Positions 9,229-18,011 of a stretch of DNA of 64,000 nucleotides are shown here, piece after piece. The notes beneath the pieces were generated by a model that was given only the letters and a program-made list of their open reading frames with translations, ran no database searches and was not told the origin of the DNA. The stretch comes from Fundicoccus culcitae (lineage in GTDB: Bacteria > Bacillota > Bacilli > Lactobacillales > Aerococcaceae), in assembly GCF_024661895.1 (NCBI RefSeq), contig NZ_CP102453.1, forward strand, positions 1,054,001 to 1,118,000, in the 5' to 3' direction. Position numbers and translations under genes: made by a program. Position 1 is the first letter of the stretch. Every line of letters starts with the position of its first letter.

Positions 9229-10989
9229 TTAATACTTGTTAACCAAGTTATTTAATTCTTCATCGTCAATAACGTCCGCAACAACTTCACTATTTGAAAC
9301 GGTGACTTTTGTTTTTAGTTGATTGGGTATGATGAAGACCGTTGTCTTATCATCAATCACACCGTCCTCGATAGCTTGTTTTTCCATCGTCATTGCATTG
9401 CCTGTGCGTTTAGCTTCTTTTTGCAATTTGTCTAGAATCATCGTTCCGGTGCCTCGTGTATTATTATCATACAAAACAACCATTTTGACAATATGGGTGT
9501 TTTTAACGGCTGATGAGGTCGGGGTCGGGGTTGCGGTTGGGGTTGGGGTTGCGGTTGACGAGTCTTCAGTACCAGCGAAACGATTAACGATTTCATCATA
9601 TTTTGGACTTTGTAAAAAGTTATCCACGGAAATATGCGTCGCATTGGGTGATTGTAGTTTCGCCCGTTCAGTTAACTCTTGTTGTGTAATAATAAGTAAA
9701 TTCGAGCCATCTTTTAGTTGGTTAATGGCTGAATTGGTGACGTCAACTTTTACATCCGCTTCCTTGAATTTATTTCTTAGTAAGGACGCACCCATGGCAC
9801 TTGAGCCCATTCCCGCATCGCAAGCAAAAATAACTTTATCAATCGTTGCTGTAGAGATATCACTAACAGCGGCTTGACTAGAAATACCTTTTGATTCTTT
9901 CTTCATCGCTTGTGAACGTTCAATTTCTGCTTGTAAATTATCGTCTTCATCGGTACTTTTATCTCTTTTGAGGATAAATGCAGCCACGACAAAGGAAACA
10001 AGCGTCGCAGCGAGTACACCTGCAAGCACACTGACCCATTCGCCCCTTGGTGTCATGGCGATAATCGCAAAAATCGATCCTGGCGAAGCAGGTGCGGCAA
10101 GCCCAGCATCTAATAATTGGAAGACAAAGGTTCCTGTTACACCACCAGCAATGGCAGCTAAGAATAAAGCAGGTTTCATCATAACGTATGGGAAATAAAT
10201 TTCATGAATCCCACCAAAGAAATGGATAATCGCAGCTCCGGCAGATGAACTCTTGGCTGAGCCTTTTCCATATAACATGAAAGCTAATAAGATACCTAAA
10301 CCTGGACCCGGGTTAGCCTCTAATAAGTAAAGAATCGACTTGCCTGTTTCCAACGATTGTTCTGTTCCTAAAGGGGTTAGGATTCCATGATTAATTGCAT
10401 TATTCAAGAATAAAACTTTTGCCGGTTCAATAAATATATTGGCTAAAGGTAAAGCGCCAATCGAAATGATATAATTAACACCTTGTGCCATTAAATTAGT
10501 CCCTGCCGTTACAGCAGGCCCAACAGCATAAAAACCAATAATTGCTAAGATAGCGCCAATAATTCCCGCTGAGAAATTATTGTATAACATCTCAAAACCA
10601 GTCTTGACTTTATCTAAGAACATTTGGTCAAATTTCTTCATCACCCAGCCACTCAACGGCCCCATAATCATGGCTCCGATAAACATCGGTATCGGCGACC
10701 CAACAATCACACCCATCGTTGCAATCGCTCCAACAACCCCACCACGTTCTTCATAAACTAATTTACCACCTTGATACGCAATCATTATCGGCAATAAATA
10801 ATTCAACATTGGGTCAACCATCTGTGCCAAATCTGCATTTGGCATCCAACCCGTATCAATAAATAACGCTGTAATGATCCCCCATGCAATGAACATGGCA
10901 ATATTCGGCATAATCATACTACTTAAACTTGTACCCAACTTTTGGACTGAAGCTCTAATAGACCCTTTTTGCTCAACTGTTTCTCCCAA
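9229..10989 (-). CDS. mtlA: Mannitol-specific PTS EIICB component
   Basis: 586-aa membrane transporter that imports and phosphorylates mannitol. The EIIC domain (about 1-340) has many hydrophobic helices and GGIHEIYFPYVMM. EIIB (about 380-470) carries the phospho-Cys in IFACDAGMGSSAMGASLLR. A Thr/Pro/Ala linker of TP repeats (about 480-495) leads to an extra domain of about 90 aa at the C-terminus; EIIA is a separate gene. TTG at 10989 is taken as the start because GGAGG lies 8 nt upstream and no better start exists. A near-perfect cre site sits upstream, so CcpA control is likely. Confidence 0.93.
   Translation of the reverse strand: MGETVEQKGSIRASVQKLGTSLSSMIMPNIAMFIAWGIITALFIDTGWMPNADLAQMVDPMLNYLLPIMIAYQGGKLVYEERGGVVGAIATMGVIVGSPIPMFIGAMIMGPLSGWVMKKFDQMFLDKVKTGFEMLYNNFSAGIIGAILAIIGFYAVGPAVTAGTNLMAQGVNYIISIGALPLANIFIEPAKVLFLNNAINHGILTPLGTEQSLETGKSILYLLEANPGPGLGILLAFMLYGKGSAKSSSAGAAIIHFFGGIHEIYFPYVMMKPALFLAAIAGGVTGTFVFQLLDAGLAAPASPGSIFAIIAMTPRGEWVSVLAGVLAATLVSFVVAAFILKRDKSTDEDDNLQAEIERSQAMKKESKGISSQAAVSDISTATIDKVIFACDAGMGSSAMGASLLRNKFKEADVKVDVTNSAINQLKDGSNLLIITQQELTERAKLQSPNATHISVDNFLQSPKYDEIVNRFAGTEDSSTATPTPTATPTPTSSAVKNTHIVKMVVLYDNNTRGTGTMILDKLQKEAKRTGNAMTMEKQAIEDGVIDDKTTVFIIPNQLKTKVTVSNSEVVADVIDDEELNNLVNKY
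9516..9556 (-). repeat. Hexanucleotide microsatellite in mtlA
   Basis: About seven copies of a degenerate GGTCGG/GGTTGG/GGTTGC hexamer (plus-strand reading) encode the TP/TA linker between the EIIB domain and the C-terminal domain of MtlA. Slippage would add or remove two residues per unit without a frameshift. Confidence 0.75.
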
Positions 10990-11062
10990 CTTACACGCCT
11001 CCTATTTTTAGAATTGTTTTCTCAAACAACTCTTTATTTTATACTTAAATAATAACAGAAAG

Positions 11063-11077
11063 TTGCAATCGTTTACA
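11063..11077. promoter_or_regulatory. cre site between mtlA and nagB
   Basis: TTGCAATCGTTTACA fits the catabolite response element consensus WTGNAANCGNWNNCW at every position. It lies 74 bp upstream of the mtlA start and 180 bp upstream of nagB. CcpA binding is inferred from the consensus. Confidence 0.8.
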
Positions 11078-11194
11078 ACTTGATGTTTGGCAAATTCTTT
11101 GTGCCAAGACTTTAGTTGGCAAAAAGTGCCTGACACAGCTATTTTTATGCTATAATGAGGCTAGCAAATTTAAGCGATTTTATTGATTGTGAAA

Positions 11195-11223
11195 TTGACA
11201 ACAAAGTTCATTCGGGGTACAAT
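11195..11223 (+). promoter_or_regulatory. sigma-70-type promoter of nagB
   Basis: TTGACA (11195-11200) and TACAAT (11218-11223) separated by 17 bp, 36 nt upstream of the nagB start. Another TATAAT at 11151-11156 has no good -35 partner. Confidence 0.75.
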
Positions 11224-11259
11224 ATTATCAAACAAAAATAATAAATAGGAGCTTATAAT

Positions 11260-11964
11260 ATGGAAATAATCATTGTTGAAAATAAAGAAGAAGGCTCAAT
11301 CAAAGCCTATGAATTAATTCACAAAGCATTAAATGAAGGCGCTAAAGTATTTGGTTTAGCAACTGGTTCAACACCTGAAATCATGTATGAAAAATTAGTT
11401 GAAAGTGATATTGATTTTTCAGAGGCTGTTTCTGTTAACTTGGACGAATATGTTGGCTTAAGTGGTGATCACGAACAAAGCTACCGTTATTTTATGCAAA
11501 AACATTTATTTGATAAAAAACCATTTAAAGCTTCATATGTGCCTAATGGATTAAATGACGAAGAAACGGAAGTAGCTCGCTATGAAAAAATCCTGGCTGA
11601 AAACCCTGTTGATTTACAAATCTTAGGCATCGGTCAAAACGGACATATCGCCTTTAACGAACCCGGCACGTCATTTGACTCCATCACCCATAAAGTCGAA
11701 CTGACCGATTCAACTATTCAAGCGAACAAACGCTTCTTTGAAAAAGAAGAAGATGTCCCACGCTATGCTTACTCAATGGGCTTAAGCTCTATTATGAACG
11801 CTAAAAAAATCATCCTCTTAGCTTTCGGCGAAGAAAAAGCCCAAGCCGTGAAAGATTTGGTAACGGCTGAAGTAGCCACTGAAGACATCCCTTCAACCAT
11901 TTTAATCAACCACCCTGACGTAACCATCATTGTTGACGAAGCCGCAGCCCAACTCATCAAATAA
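11260..11964 (+). CDS. nagB: Glucosamine-6-phosphate deaminase
   Basis: 234-aa enzyme converting glucosamine-6-phosphate to fructose-6-phosphate and ammonia, the normal length for the short Gram-positive NagB. Motifs: [14 protein letters not shown] (substrate phosphate loop), NLDEYVGL (catalytic Asp), and [16 protein letters not shown]. The ATG follows an ATAGGAGC ribosome site. It is transcribed alone, divergently from mtlA, and ends in a clear terminator. It is the entry point for all amino sugars released by the mur, GH20 and N-glycan genes in this window, and a source of free ammonia. Confidence 0.96.
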   Translation: MEIIIVENKEEGSIKAYELIHKALNEGAKVFGLATGSTPEIMYEKLVESDIDFSEAVSVNLDEYVGLSGDHEQSYRYFMQKHLFDKKPFKASYVPNGLNDEETEVARYEKILAENPVDLQILGIGQNGHIAFNEPGTSFDSITHKVELTDSTIQANKRFFEKEEDVPRYAYSMGLSSIMNAKKIILLAFGEEKAQAVKDLVTAEVATEDIPSTILINHPDVTIIVDEAAAQLIK

Positions 11965-11980
11965 ATATCCCCTCAAAGTG

Positions 11981-12015
11981 CCAGCCAAGCCAACTGCTTG
12001 GTTGGTATTTTTTTT
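11981..12015 (+). terminator. nagB terminator
   Basis: Stem CCAGCCAAGC / GCTTGGTTGG (one wobble pair) with a 5-nt loop, followed by TATTTTTTTT, 17 nt after the nagB stop codon. A textbook rho-independent terminator. Confidence 0.92.
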
Positions 12016-12293
12016 GCTGTGTTACGTAGGCGAGGGGTTGTTTAATACGGAGTGAAGGGCTGGTATGAAGTTGGTTTCATTTTAAAACATGCCGAGTTTC
12101 GAATGTTGAGCATAGCCAACAAGTTAGTATGGCGGAACTCCCAACAAATCGAAAGCCGGTTTTTGGTCAAGTGTCATCATATTTTCCAGGTTAGCTAAAA
12201 AGAAGGGTCTCTTCAAGCAGAATTCCCCCACTTATTGTTCAGAACTCGTGGCGCAATCAGATAGGGGCCATAAGTGATTGCGTGAACTTGAGC

Positions 12294-12336
12294 GCTATGG
12301 GATTGCGGTGCTATGGGATTGCGGCGCTATGGGATG
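12294..12336. repeat. Three 16-bp direct repeats
   Basis: GCTATGGGATTGCGGY starts at 12294, 12310 and 12326 (16-bp pitch). A degenerate relative lies at about 12668-12712. No gene was found between 12016 and 13410; the gap between convergent nagB and murR holds only this and the following repeats. Confidence 0.75.
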
Positions 12337-12449
12337 TAAGCGGGAAGTGATTGGCCGTCTTTCAATGATCATCTAAGTTATTGTCACATGGAAATATCTG
12401 AGTGACAATAACGTTTTCTCTTTGCCACTTACTTTTTTATTCGGATTTT

Positions 12450-12560
12450 GGACAGAATCAGGCTATTCTGTCCTTTTTTCCTTGAATTTTGGACAGAATC
12501 AGGCTATTCTGTCCTTTTTTACTTGGATTTTGGACAGAATAGGTTATTCTGTCTTTTGCT
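12450..12560. repeat. Three palindromic units, 41-bp pitch
   Basis: GGACAGAAT and ATTCTGTCC arms (9 bp, 5-6-nt loop) start at 12450, 12491 and 12532. Each is followed by a T-rich stretch, so each could act as a terminator in the plus direction. The last unit is degenerate. Confidence 0.88.
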
Positions 12561-12576
12561 ACTTGAGCAGATGACA

Positions 12577-12634
12577 GATTAGCTTTATTTGATCATGAAA
12601 TTAGGTGTTTGATGGACCGATTAGCTTTATTTAA
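12577..12634. repeat. GATTAGCTTTATT repeat family, copy A
   Basis: Two GATTAGCTTTATTT segments start at 12577 and 12619, separated by a TCATGAAATYAGGTGTTTGATG-like spacer. Relatives occur at 26682-26795 and 34235-34275, always between genes. Confidence 0.7.
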
Positions 12635-12908
12635 TATCCACTCAGTTCCCACTTACAAGTGATTGCGTGACCTTGAGCGTTATCGGATTGTATCGCTATG
12701 TGATTGCGCAATAGCGGGAAATAGGGCAATTAATTTGGCGAGTAGTATCATATTCGCCAATCACTGATGAGAGCAAGCATCTTCCTCCATTCTCACTAAT
12801 CTTTCATCTTCTGAAAACGTAGCGCCTACCTCCAAATTGATAAGCAGGCAAATATTTATATCTGTCTGCCACTTCCCACTTACCATAAATGACTGATTTT
12901 AGACAAAT

Positions 12909-13350
12909 GCCGGTCGTCGTTTCAACAGGACGTCCGCCTTTCTTACTTGCCGGACTTCACGGGAAATCGACGTCCGCCAAATCAGCAGTTATATCAAAAT
13001 TTTCCCTTTTGCCGGTCGTCGTTCCAACAGGACGTCCGCCTTTCTTACTTGCCGGACTTCACGGGAAATCGACGTCCGCCAAATCAGCAGTTATTACAAA
13101 ATTTTCCCTTTTGCCGGTCGTCGTTCGAGTGGGACGTCCGCCTTTCCCAATTGCCGGTCTTCCCGGGAAATCGACGTCCGCCAAATCAGCAGTTATTACA
13201 AAATTTCCCTATTGCCGGTCGTCGTTTCAGAAGGACGTCCGCCTTTCTTACTTGCCGGTCTTCCCGAGAATTCGACGTCCGCCAAATCAGCAGTTATATC
13301 AAAATCCCCCCTATTCCCAGTTGTAATTCCAACGGGACGACCCCCTTTCC
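12909..13350. repeat. About 4.5 copies of a 102-bp tandem repeat
   Basis: Units begin with GCCGGTCGTCGTT at 12909, 13011, 13113 and 13214, then decay after about 13315. Each unit carries two GACGTCCGCC segments 40 bp apart. The repeat opens overlapping frames on both strands (for example 12889-13326 and 12947-13435), but those are low-complexity by-products with no ribosome site and are not called as genes. It lies between convergent nagB and murR. Confidence 0.9.
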
Positions 13351-13410
13351 CAATCCCCCGTCCCCCTTCCCCAATGCCCAATCACCCCGCATCATTCCCC
13401 CACCCCTCAC

Positions 13411-13452
13411 AAAAAACCCCCACCAACACGCCTGAAGCGAATCAGTGGGGGC
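13411..13452 (-). terminator. Terminator of the mur operon
   Basis: On the minus strand, CCCCCAC pairs with GTGGGGG across a 21-nt loop and is followed by TTTTTT. It starts about 20 nt after the murR stop codon. Confidence 0.85.
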
Positions 13453-13459
13453 TAGGCCC

Positions 13460-13474
13460 GCAGGGATATTTATT
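13460..13474 (-). repeat. 15-bp dispersed motif, copy 2
   Basis: Exact match to ARTAAATAYCNCTGC (minus strand), overlapping the last codons of murR. Confidence 0.85.
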
Positions 13475-14339
13475 TTTTGAAGTCGTTGGTTCGGTTTTCT
13501 AAAGATTCAGTGGCTTGGCGGGTTTTGTTTAGGTAGGCAACATTTTGATCGTATTGCTTGGTCATGTAGCAATAAAAGAGTAAGTCAATAGCGTACATAT
13601 GACACAGCAAAGAGATGGTTGCGCCGCTTCTAAGAGGGGCTTCTTCCGTGTCCGCTACCGTTAAGGCGATTTGAGCCAAAGTGTTTAAAGGATTTTGGGA
13701 ATCCTTGGTCAGCGAAACGGTCCGTAATCCCATGTCATTGGCTTGCGCCATTAAGATACGGCCTTCACTGGTGTGACCACTGTTAGAAATTGCAATAAAA
13801 ACCGCTTTTTCCGAAGCAATGGACATCGAGGCCACCAATTCGTGCGCATCTTGCAAAGCCACTACGTGTTTACCTACCCGACTGAACTTCTGTTTAATAT
13901 CGCTAGCTACTAAGTAGGAGGCGCCGATTCCATGTACGAAAACAATGGGCGCTTCCACAATCCAATCCGCGACCGCGTTAAGCAAGTCATCTTTCAGGCT
14001 TTCATTGGTTTTCTCAAAATAGTAATGGGTGTTCCCCAACATTTTAGTTTTAATGTCGCTTATTTGTTCGTTCGGTGAGAAATCCGTCAAAGTGGCTGGA
14101 TCGACCGTGGTCGATTGCGCGGATAATAACAACTTAAACTCAGCAAACCCCTTCACGCCAATCGATTTACAAAACCGAATCACACCTGCCGGGCTAGTTC
14201 CCGAAGCAGCCGCCAAGGTTGACGCACTCATTTGAATCACTTCTTTGGGATGCTCTAAAATATACTCGCCAATTTTCCGCTCGGACTCCGTCAAATTCGG
14301 TAAAGCATTTTTAATCGTCAATAACAACGGCTGTGCCAC
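13470..14339 (-). CDS. murR: RpiR-family regulator of the MurNAc operon
   Basis: 289-aa RpiR-type regulator: N-terminal HTH_6 domain (residues 1-77, SASTLAAASGTSPAGVIRFCKSIG) and a SIS sugar-phosphate-binding domain (about 120-255, FVHGIGASYLVASDIKQKF; FIAISNSGHTSEG). It is the last gene of mupG-murQ-murP-murR and is expected to sense MurNAc-6-phosphate or GlcNAc-6-phosphate. The start is a GTG preceded by GGGGTGG. Two 18-bp direct repeats upstream of mupG are candidate operators. The symbol rests on context; the ligand is not proven. Confidence 0.85.
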   Translation of the reverse strand: MAQPLLLTIKNALPNLTESERKIGEYILEHPKEVIQMSASTLAAASGTSPAGVIRFCKSIGVKGFAEFKLLLSAQSTTVDPATLTDFSPNEQISDIKTKMLGNTHYYFEKTNESLKDDLLNAVADWIVEAPIVFVHGIGASYLVASDIKQKFSRVGKHVVALQDAHELVASMSIASEKAVFIAISNSGHTSEGRILMAQANDMGLRTVSLTKDSQNPLNTLAQIALTVADTEEAPLRSGATISLLCHMYAIDLLFYCYMTKQYDQNVAYLNKTRQATESLENRTNDFKK

Positions 14340-14358
14340 AGAACCACCCCACTCTCAA

Positions 14359-14373
14359 AATAAATACCTCTGC
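14359..14373 (+). repeat. 15-bp dispersed motif, copy 3
   Basis: Exact match to ARTAAATAYCNCTGC, in the 46-bp gap between murP and murR. Confidence 0.85.
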
Positions 14374-14385
14374 TTCTCGCCTCAA

Positions 14386-15846
14386 TTATAACACTTCTAG
14401 TTCAGTTGGTTCCATAGCTTCTTTTGGAACACCAAAGAAGTAAGTGACAACGAATCCACCCGCATAAGCTGCAAGTAAACCTAAGACATAACCCCACCAC
14501 ATACCATTGTCGATTAACGGGATTAAAGCAATCCCACTTGGTCCAATCGCAGTAGCTCCAATATTACCAATAGCGCCGATGACAGCTCCGCCGATACCGC
14601 CACCAATACAAGCTGTAATAAATGGACGACCTAGAGGCAAGGTTACAGCGTAAATCAAGGGTTCACCGATACCTAAAATACCAACTGGCAGTGCTCCTTT
14701 AATGATGTTCGTCAATTGTTTGTTTGCACGACATTTTACCCATAAAGCTAACGCCGCACCTACTTGACCGGCACCTGCCATAGCCAAAATCGGCAATAAC
14801 AAGGTATGGCCTGTTTCGGCAATCATTTCAATATGAATTGGGGTTAAGATTTGGTGGAGACCAAACAAAACGAGTGGTAAGAAAGTCGCCCCTAGAACAA
14901 AACCTGCAAAAGCGCCCCCGACTTCTAAGACCCAGGTGATGCCACCGACCAGTGCTCCCGATATGACCCCTGCAATCGGCATAATAAAGTAAATCGTCAG
15001 CAAACCGACAACTAATAAAGAAATGGTTGGTGTCACAATAATATCTAATGAATCAGGGACCACTTTGCGTAATTGTTTTTCAACAATCGATAAAATATAA
15101 ACCGCAAAGATAACCCCAATAATCCCACCTTGACCAGGTGCTAATGGATTACCCGTAAAGATATTCAGGATAGGTTGATCAGCAACCATCCCATTTAAAT
15201 AGACTACCCCGCCAATAACCCCACCGAGACCTTCCGTCGCGCCAAAGGCTTTCGCTGCATTAATACCTACATAAATATTCAAGTAACCAAAGAGCCCATT
15301 TTGAATCACTTTTAAAACCGAGAAAATTTGATTCCATGAAGCCGGATCCAGAGTCCCAGCCGTCATCATGTTTTGAATGATGGAAGCAATCCCTCCAATA
15401 ATCCCTGCCCCAACAAAGGCTGGAATCAGTGGAACGAAAATGTTAGCAATAGCATTCAAGGAACGTTTAAACGGTGTATCATTTTTCTTTTTGATTTCAC
15501 TCTTATTTTGACTGGCGATACGTTCTCCTTGCGCCCGTCCGTTCGTCAATTCAGGGTCAGCATTAACATTTAGGCTTTCCCCTTTTGCTTCACCTTTCAT
15601 AGAAGCCATTTGTGTCGCCACTTTTTGCGCCGTACCAGGTCCGACAACCACTTGTAAGTTATCCCCGTCTTGTACCACGCCCAAAACGCCGTCCACTTTT
15701 TTCAAGGTCTCTGCATCCACTAAATCGGAATCCTTCAAATCAATCCGCACCCGCGTCATACAGTTGTAAATTTTATTGGTATTGTTTTTGCCCCCGATTT
15801 GCTCAAAAATCGATTGCGCAATCCGTTCTTCTTTTGATAATGCCAT
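14386..15846 (-). CDS. murP: PTS EIIBC, MurNAc(-GlcNAc)-specific
   Basis: 486-aa PTS permease of the glucose/sucrose superfamily. The N-terminal EIIB domain has its phospho-Cys in IYNCMTRVRIDLKD (about residue 28), followed by a linker and an EIIC domain with about ten hydrophobic helices (about 125-480; LFGLHQILTPIHIEMI, GIGEPLIYAVTLPLGRPF). There is no EIIA domain, so a glucose-type EIIA must come from elsewhere. AAAGGAGG precedes the ATG. Its place between murQ and murR points to uptake of MurNAc or of the disaccharide MurNAc-GlcNAc, delivered as the 6-phosphate for MupG and MurQ. Confidence 0.9.
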   Translation of the reverse strand: MALSKEERIAQSIFEQIGGKNNTNKIYNCMTRVRIDLKDSDLVDAETLKKVDGVLGVVQDGDNLQVVVGPGTAQKVATQMASMKGEAKGESLNVNADPELTNGRAQGERIASQNKSEIKKKNDTPFKRSLNAIANIFVPLIPAFVGAGIIGGIASIIQNMMTAGTLDPASWNQIFSVLKVIQNGLFGYLNIYVGINAAKAFGATEGLGGVIGGVVYLNGMVADQPILNIFTGNPLAPGQGGIIGVIFAVYILSIVEKQLRKVVPDSLDIIVTPTISLLVVGLLTIYFIMPIAGVISGALVGGITWVLEVGGAFAGFVLGATFLPLVLFGLHQILTPIHIEMIAETGHTLLLPILAMAGAGQVGAALALWVKCRANKQLTNIIKGALPVGILGIGEPLIYAVTLPLGRPFITACIGGGIGGAVIGAIGNIGATAIGPSGIALIPLIDNGMWWGYVLGLLAAYAGGFVVTYFFGVPKEAMEPTELEVL

Positions 15847-15877
15847 AACAATAATTCCTCCTTTAAATAAATATCCC

Positions 15878-16771
15878 TTATTCTGAGACTGCTTGATGTA
15901 TAAAGCCTTTCGATGCTTCTAACCTTGCTTCTGCCTCCTCCCGTTTCAACCCTGTCAGTAACATAACAATGGCCAGTTTTACTTTATTATCTGCTAAAGC
16001 TAACGCTTCTTGCGCCTGTTCATAGCTACATTCCGTTGCTTCCATAATAATACGTTTTGAGCGTTCTTCTAATTTCAAATTGGTCGCTTGCACATCAACC
16101 ATCAAATTTTGATACACTTTGCCAATCCCAACCATTGAAGCCGTGGATAACATATTTAAAATCAATTTTTGAGCCGTCCCAGCTTTTAAACGTGTTGACC
16201 CCGTCAACACTTCAGGCCCACAATTCACTTCAATCGGATATTGACTGTAACGACTAATTTCAGCTTCCAAATTACAGGCAATCGAAGCCGTCGTCGCACC
16301 AATTGAATTCGCATACTCCAATCCCCCAATGACATAAGGGGTCCGCCCACTAGCGGCAATCCCAACCACAACATCCTGGGCTGTCAAATTCAAATTTCTT
16401 AAATCATCCGCCCCTAATTCAACCGAATCTTCTGCGCCTTCAACAGCGACGGTCATAGCCTTATCGCCACCAGCGATTAAACCAACCACCAAATCAGGAG
16501 AGACACCAAAAGTTGGCACACATTCAGCCGCATCCAAGACACCTAAACGCCCTGACGTCCCAGCACCTTGGTAAATTAAGCGTCCGCCTTGATTAAAAGA
16601 GGCAATAATTTTTTCAACTACCTCCGCAATTTGCGGTAAAGCCGCCTCAATGGCTAAAGGAACCTTGCGGTCTTCTTGATTCATAATCCTTAACATTTCT
16701 TCCACCGACATTTGATCTAAATGCATGGTGTCGGGGTTTCTTTGTTCTGTTACTAATTTATCTAAATCCAT
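15878..16771 (-). CDS. murQ: N-acetylmuramic acid 6-phosphate etherase
   Basis: 297-aa SIS-domain lyase that removes D-lactate from MurNAc-6-phosphate to give GlcNAc-6-phosphate. TEQRNPDTMHLDQMSVEEML at the N-terminus and YQGAGTSGRLGVLDAAECVPTFG are MurQ hallmarks; the C-terminal UBA-like helix bundle (AKLAIVMLLTGLKREEAEARLE) is present. Complete length. GGAGG lies just before the ATG, which begins one base after the mupG stop codon. The product feeds NagA (outside the window) and NagB. Confidence 0.96.
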   Translation of the reverse strand: MDLDKLVTEQRNPDTMHLDQMSVEEMLRIMNQEDRKVPLAIEAALPQIAEVVEKIIASFNQGGRLIYQGAGTSGRLGVLDAAECVPTFGVSPDLVVGLIAGGDKAMTVAVEGAEDSVELGADDLRNLNLTAQDVVVGIAASGRTPYVIGGLEYANSIGATTASIACNLEAEISRYSQYPIEVNCGPEVLTGSTRLKAGTAQKLILNMLSTASMVGIGKVYQNLMVDVQATNLKLEERSKRIIMEATECSYEQAQEALALADNKVKLAIVMLLTGLKREEAEARLEASKGFIHQAVSE

Positions 16772-16772
16772 C

Positions 16773-17831
16773 TCACACTTCCTCCCAAATTATTTCAAAT
16801 ACTTGATTCGACCGACAGTTGTCGAGTAAGCCAAGGTCTGCGTCAATCACTTGTCCAACCACGTTCACCCGTGGATCCGCAGCGATATTTACTTTAGTGA
16901 TTTGTACTTCGCCTTTGTAACGTAAATAGTTATCGTTGTCGATGGTAATGGCCCCTCGTGGGCGTTCAACCGTATTAAGTGGCGGAATGGAACCGTGTGA
17001 TTGCCCTCTTGCTTCCATACTCCGAATGACATCGCGTGCTGCATCCGGTCGGTTAGTGTGACGCCTAGCAATGCGTTGAGCATCTTCTGTCATAGGTCGC
17101 GCATGCAGCAATAGCACTTGCTCATTGATATACGCTTGAAATTGCTGGCAGGTCGTTTTATTAAGCCCAGGATCAGCAATGAAAATTTTATCCATCTGAT
17201 AATTATTTTCTAAATCAATTGCAGCCACAAAAGGTGAAACATGACGATGCGATTCTAAGGTCGGCAAGCCTTCAAAGATCGGCCCACGCAACGCTTCGTC
17301 CCCCGGCACAAAAGCCATCACCTTTAAACCCTGCTCTTTTAACCACTGATTCTTTTCGATAAAATACCGCTCATCCAAGCCCGTTTCTGGTCTGGGATAA
17401 TAGTTGTGCCATGCTTCAATGGCCGCAAAATTCGCCTGATACTGCTGAAGCTCCGCTATATCTTGGGCTGACAACGTACTGGCATTAAGCGCCACCTGCA
17501 TCGTGTGACTCACCTGGGCAATGGTCGCATTCGAAACCCCATAATCCATCCGCAAGCCCGTCACGCCCCACGCCAGTAACGGCTCTAAATCGTCAAACGA
17601 CAGCCGCAACCGTGCCAAGGCATCAGCCGATAAATCCACCGTCAAGTTCATGCCTTTTGCCTGAGCAAACTGCCCCAATGCCTTTAGTCGCCGTTCCATC
17701 GGCCCCGTCGCATCTTCCGGAATATGAATCGAAGTAAATATCTCTGCAAAACCTATCTGTTGCAGCTTCTCCATATAGGCTTGTTGCTCGCTCGACAAGT
17801 CTTCATTGAGATACATGGAAAACCCAAACAC
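16773..17831 (-). CDS. mupG: 6-phospho-N-acetylmuramidase (DUF871)
   Basis: 352-aa DUF871 protein. S. aureus MupG hydrolyses MurNAc-6-phosphate-GlcNAc, the PTS product of the murein disaccharide. The fold is a TIM-like barrel (about 1-235, with AWHNYYPRPETGLD) and a C-terminal cyclophilin-like domain (about 240-350, with IDNDNYLRYKGEVQI). GTG at 17831 is chosen because AAGGAGG lies 6 nt upstream and the protein then starts FGFSMYLNE as in the family; the longer frame to 17867 has no ribosome site. First gene of the mur operon. It differs clearly from the two other DUF871 proteins in this window. Confidence 0.9.
   Translation of the reverse strand: MFGFSMYLNEDLSSEQQAYMEKLQQIGFAEIFTSIHIPEDATGPMERRLKALGQFAQAKGMNLTVDLSADALARLRLSFDDLEPLLAWGVTGLRMDYGVSNATIAQVSHTMQVALNASTLSAQDIAELQQYQANFAAIEAWHNYYPRPETGLDERYFIEKNQWLKEQGLKVMAFVPGDEALRGPIFEGLPTLESHRHVSPFVAAIDLENNYQMDKIFIADPGLNKTTCQQFQAYINEQVLLLHARPMTEDAQRIARRHTNRPDAARDVIRSMEARGQSHGSIPPLNTVERPRGAITIDNDNYLRYKGEVQITKVNIAADPRVNVVGQVIDADLGLLDNCRSNQVFEIIWEEV
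16879..16893 (-). repeat. 15-bp dispersed motif, copy 4 (in mupG)
   Basis: Match to ARTAAATAYCNCTGC, minus strand; in frame it encodes VNIAA. Confidence 0.8.
17733..17747 (+). repeat. 15-bp dispersed motif, copy 5 (in mupG)
   Basis: Match to ARTAAATAYCNCTGC, plus strand; on the coding strand it encodes AEIFT. Confidence 0.8.
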
Positions 17832-17875
17832 GTCATCCCTCCTTGTAATCGCTATCTTTAAATTCATTATATACC

Positions 17876-17935
17876 TTTTGGAATTTTATTTCAAGTAAAT
17901 ATTTAAAATATTTTGAATTTTGGAATATTATTTCA
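17876..17935. promoter_or_regulatory. Two 18-bp direct repeats, candidate MurR operators
   Basis: TTTTGGAATTTTATTTCA (17876-17893) and TTTTGGAATATTATTTCA (17918-17935) differ at one base and are spaced 42 bp apart, upstream of the mupG ribosome site. RpiR-family regulators commonly bind AT-rich sites of this sort; MurR binding is inferred. The region is shared with the divergent MBL gene. Confidence 0.6.
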
Positions 17936-17939
17936 TGAA

Positions 17940-17954
17940 GCAGTGATATTTACT
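17940..17954 (-). repeat. 15-bp dispersed motif, copy 6
   Basis: Match to ARTAAATAYCNCTGC (minus strand), in the mupG/MBL divergent promoter region, beside the second putative operator. Confidence 0.85.
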
Positions 17955-18011
17955 TTAATTTCTAGATAATGTTATGATAGTCATATTAAAAAAGAAAGTT
18001 GGGTTGTCTTG

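Noticed and set aside
12889-13502. Proteins of 96-162 aa encoded by the 102-bp repeat
   Set aside because: Three overlapping frames are open at once, which is a by-product of repetition; no ribosome site.
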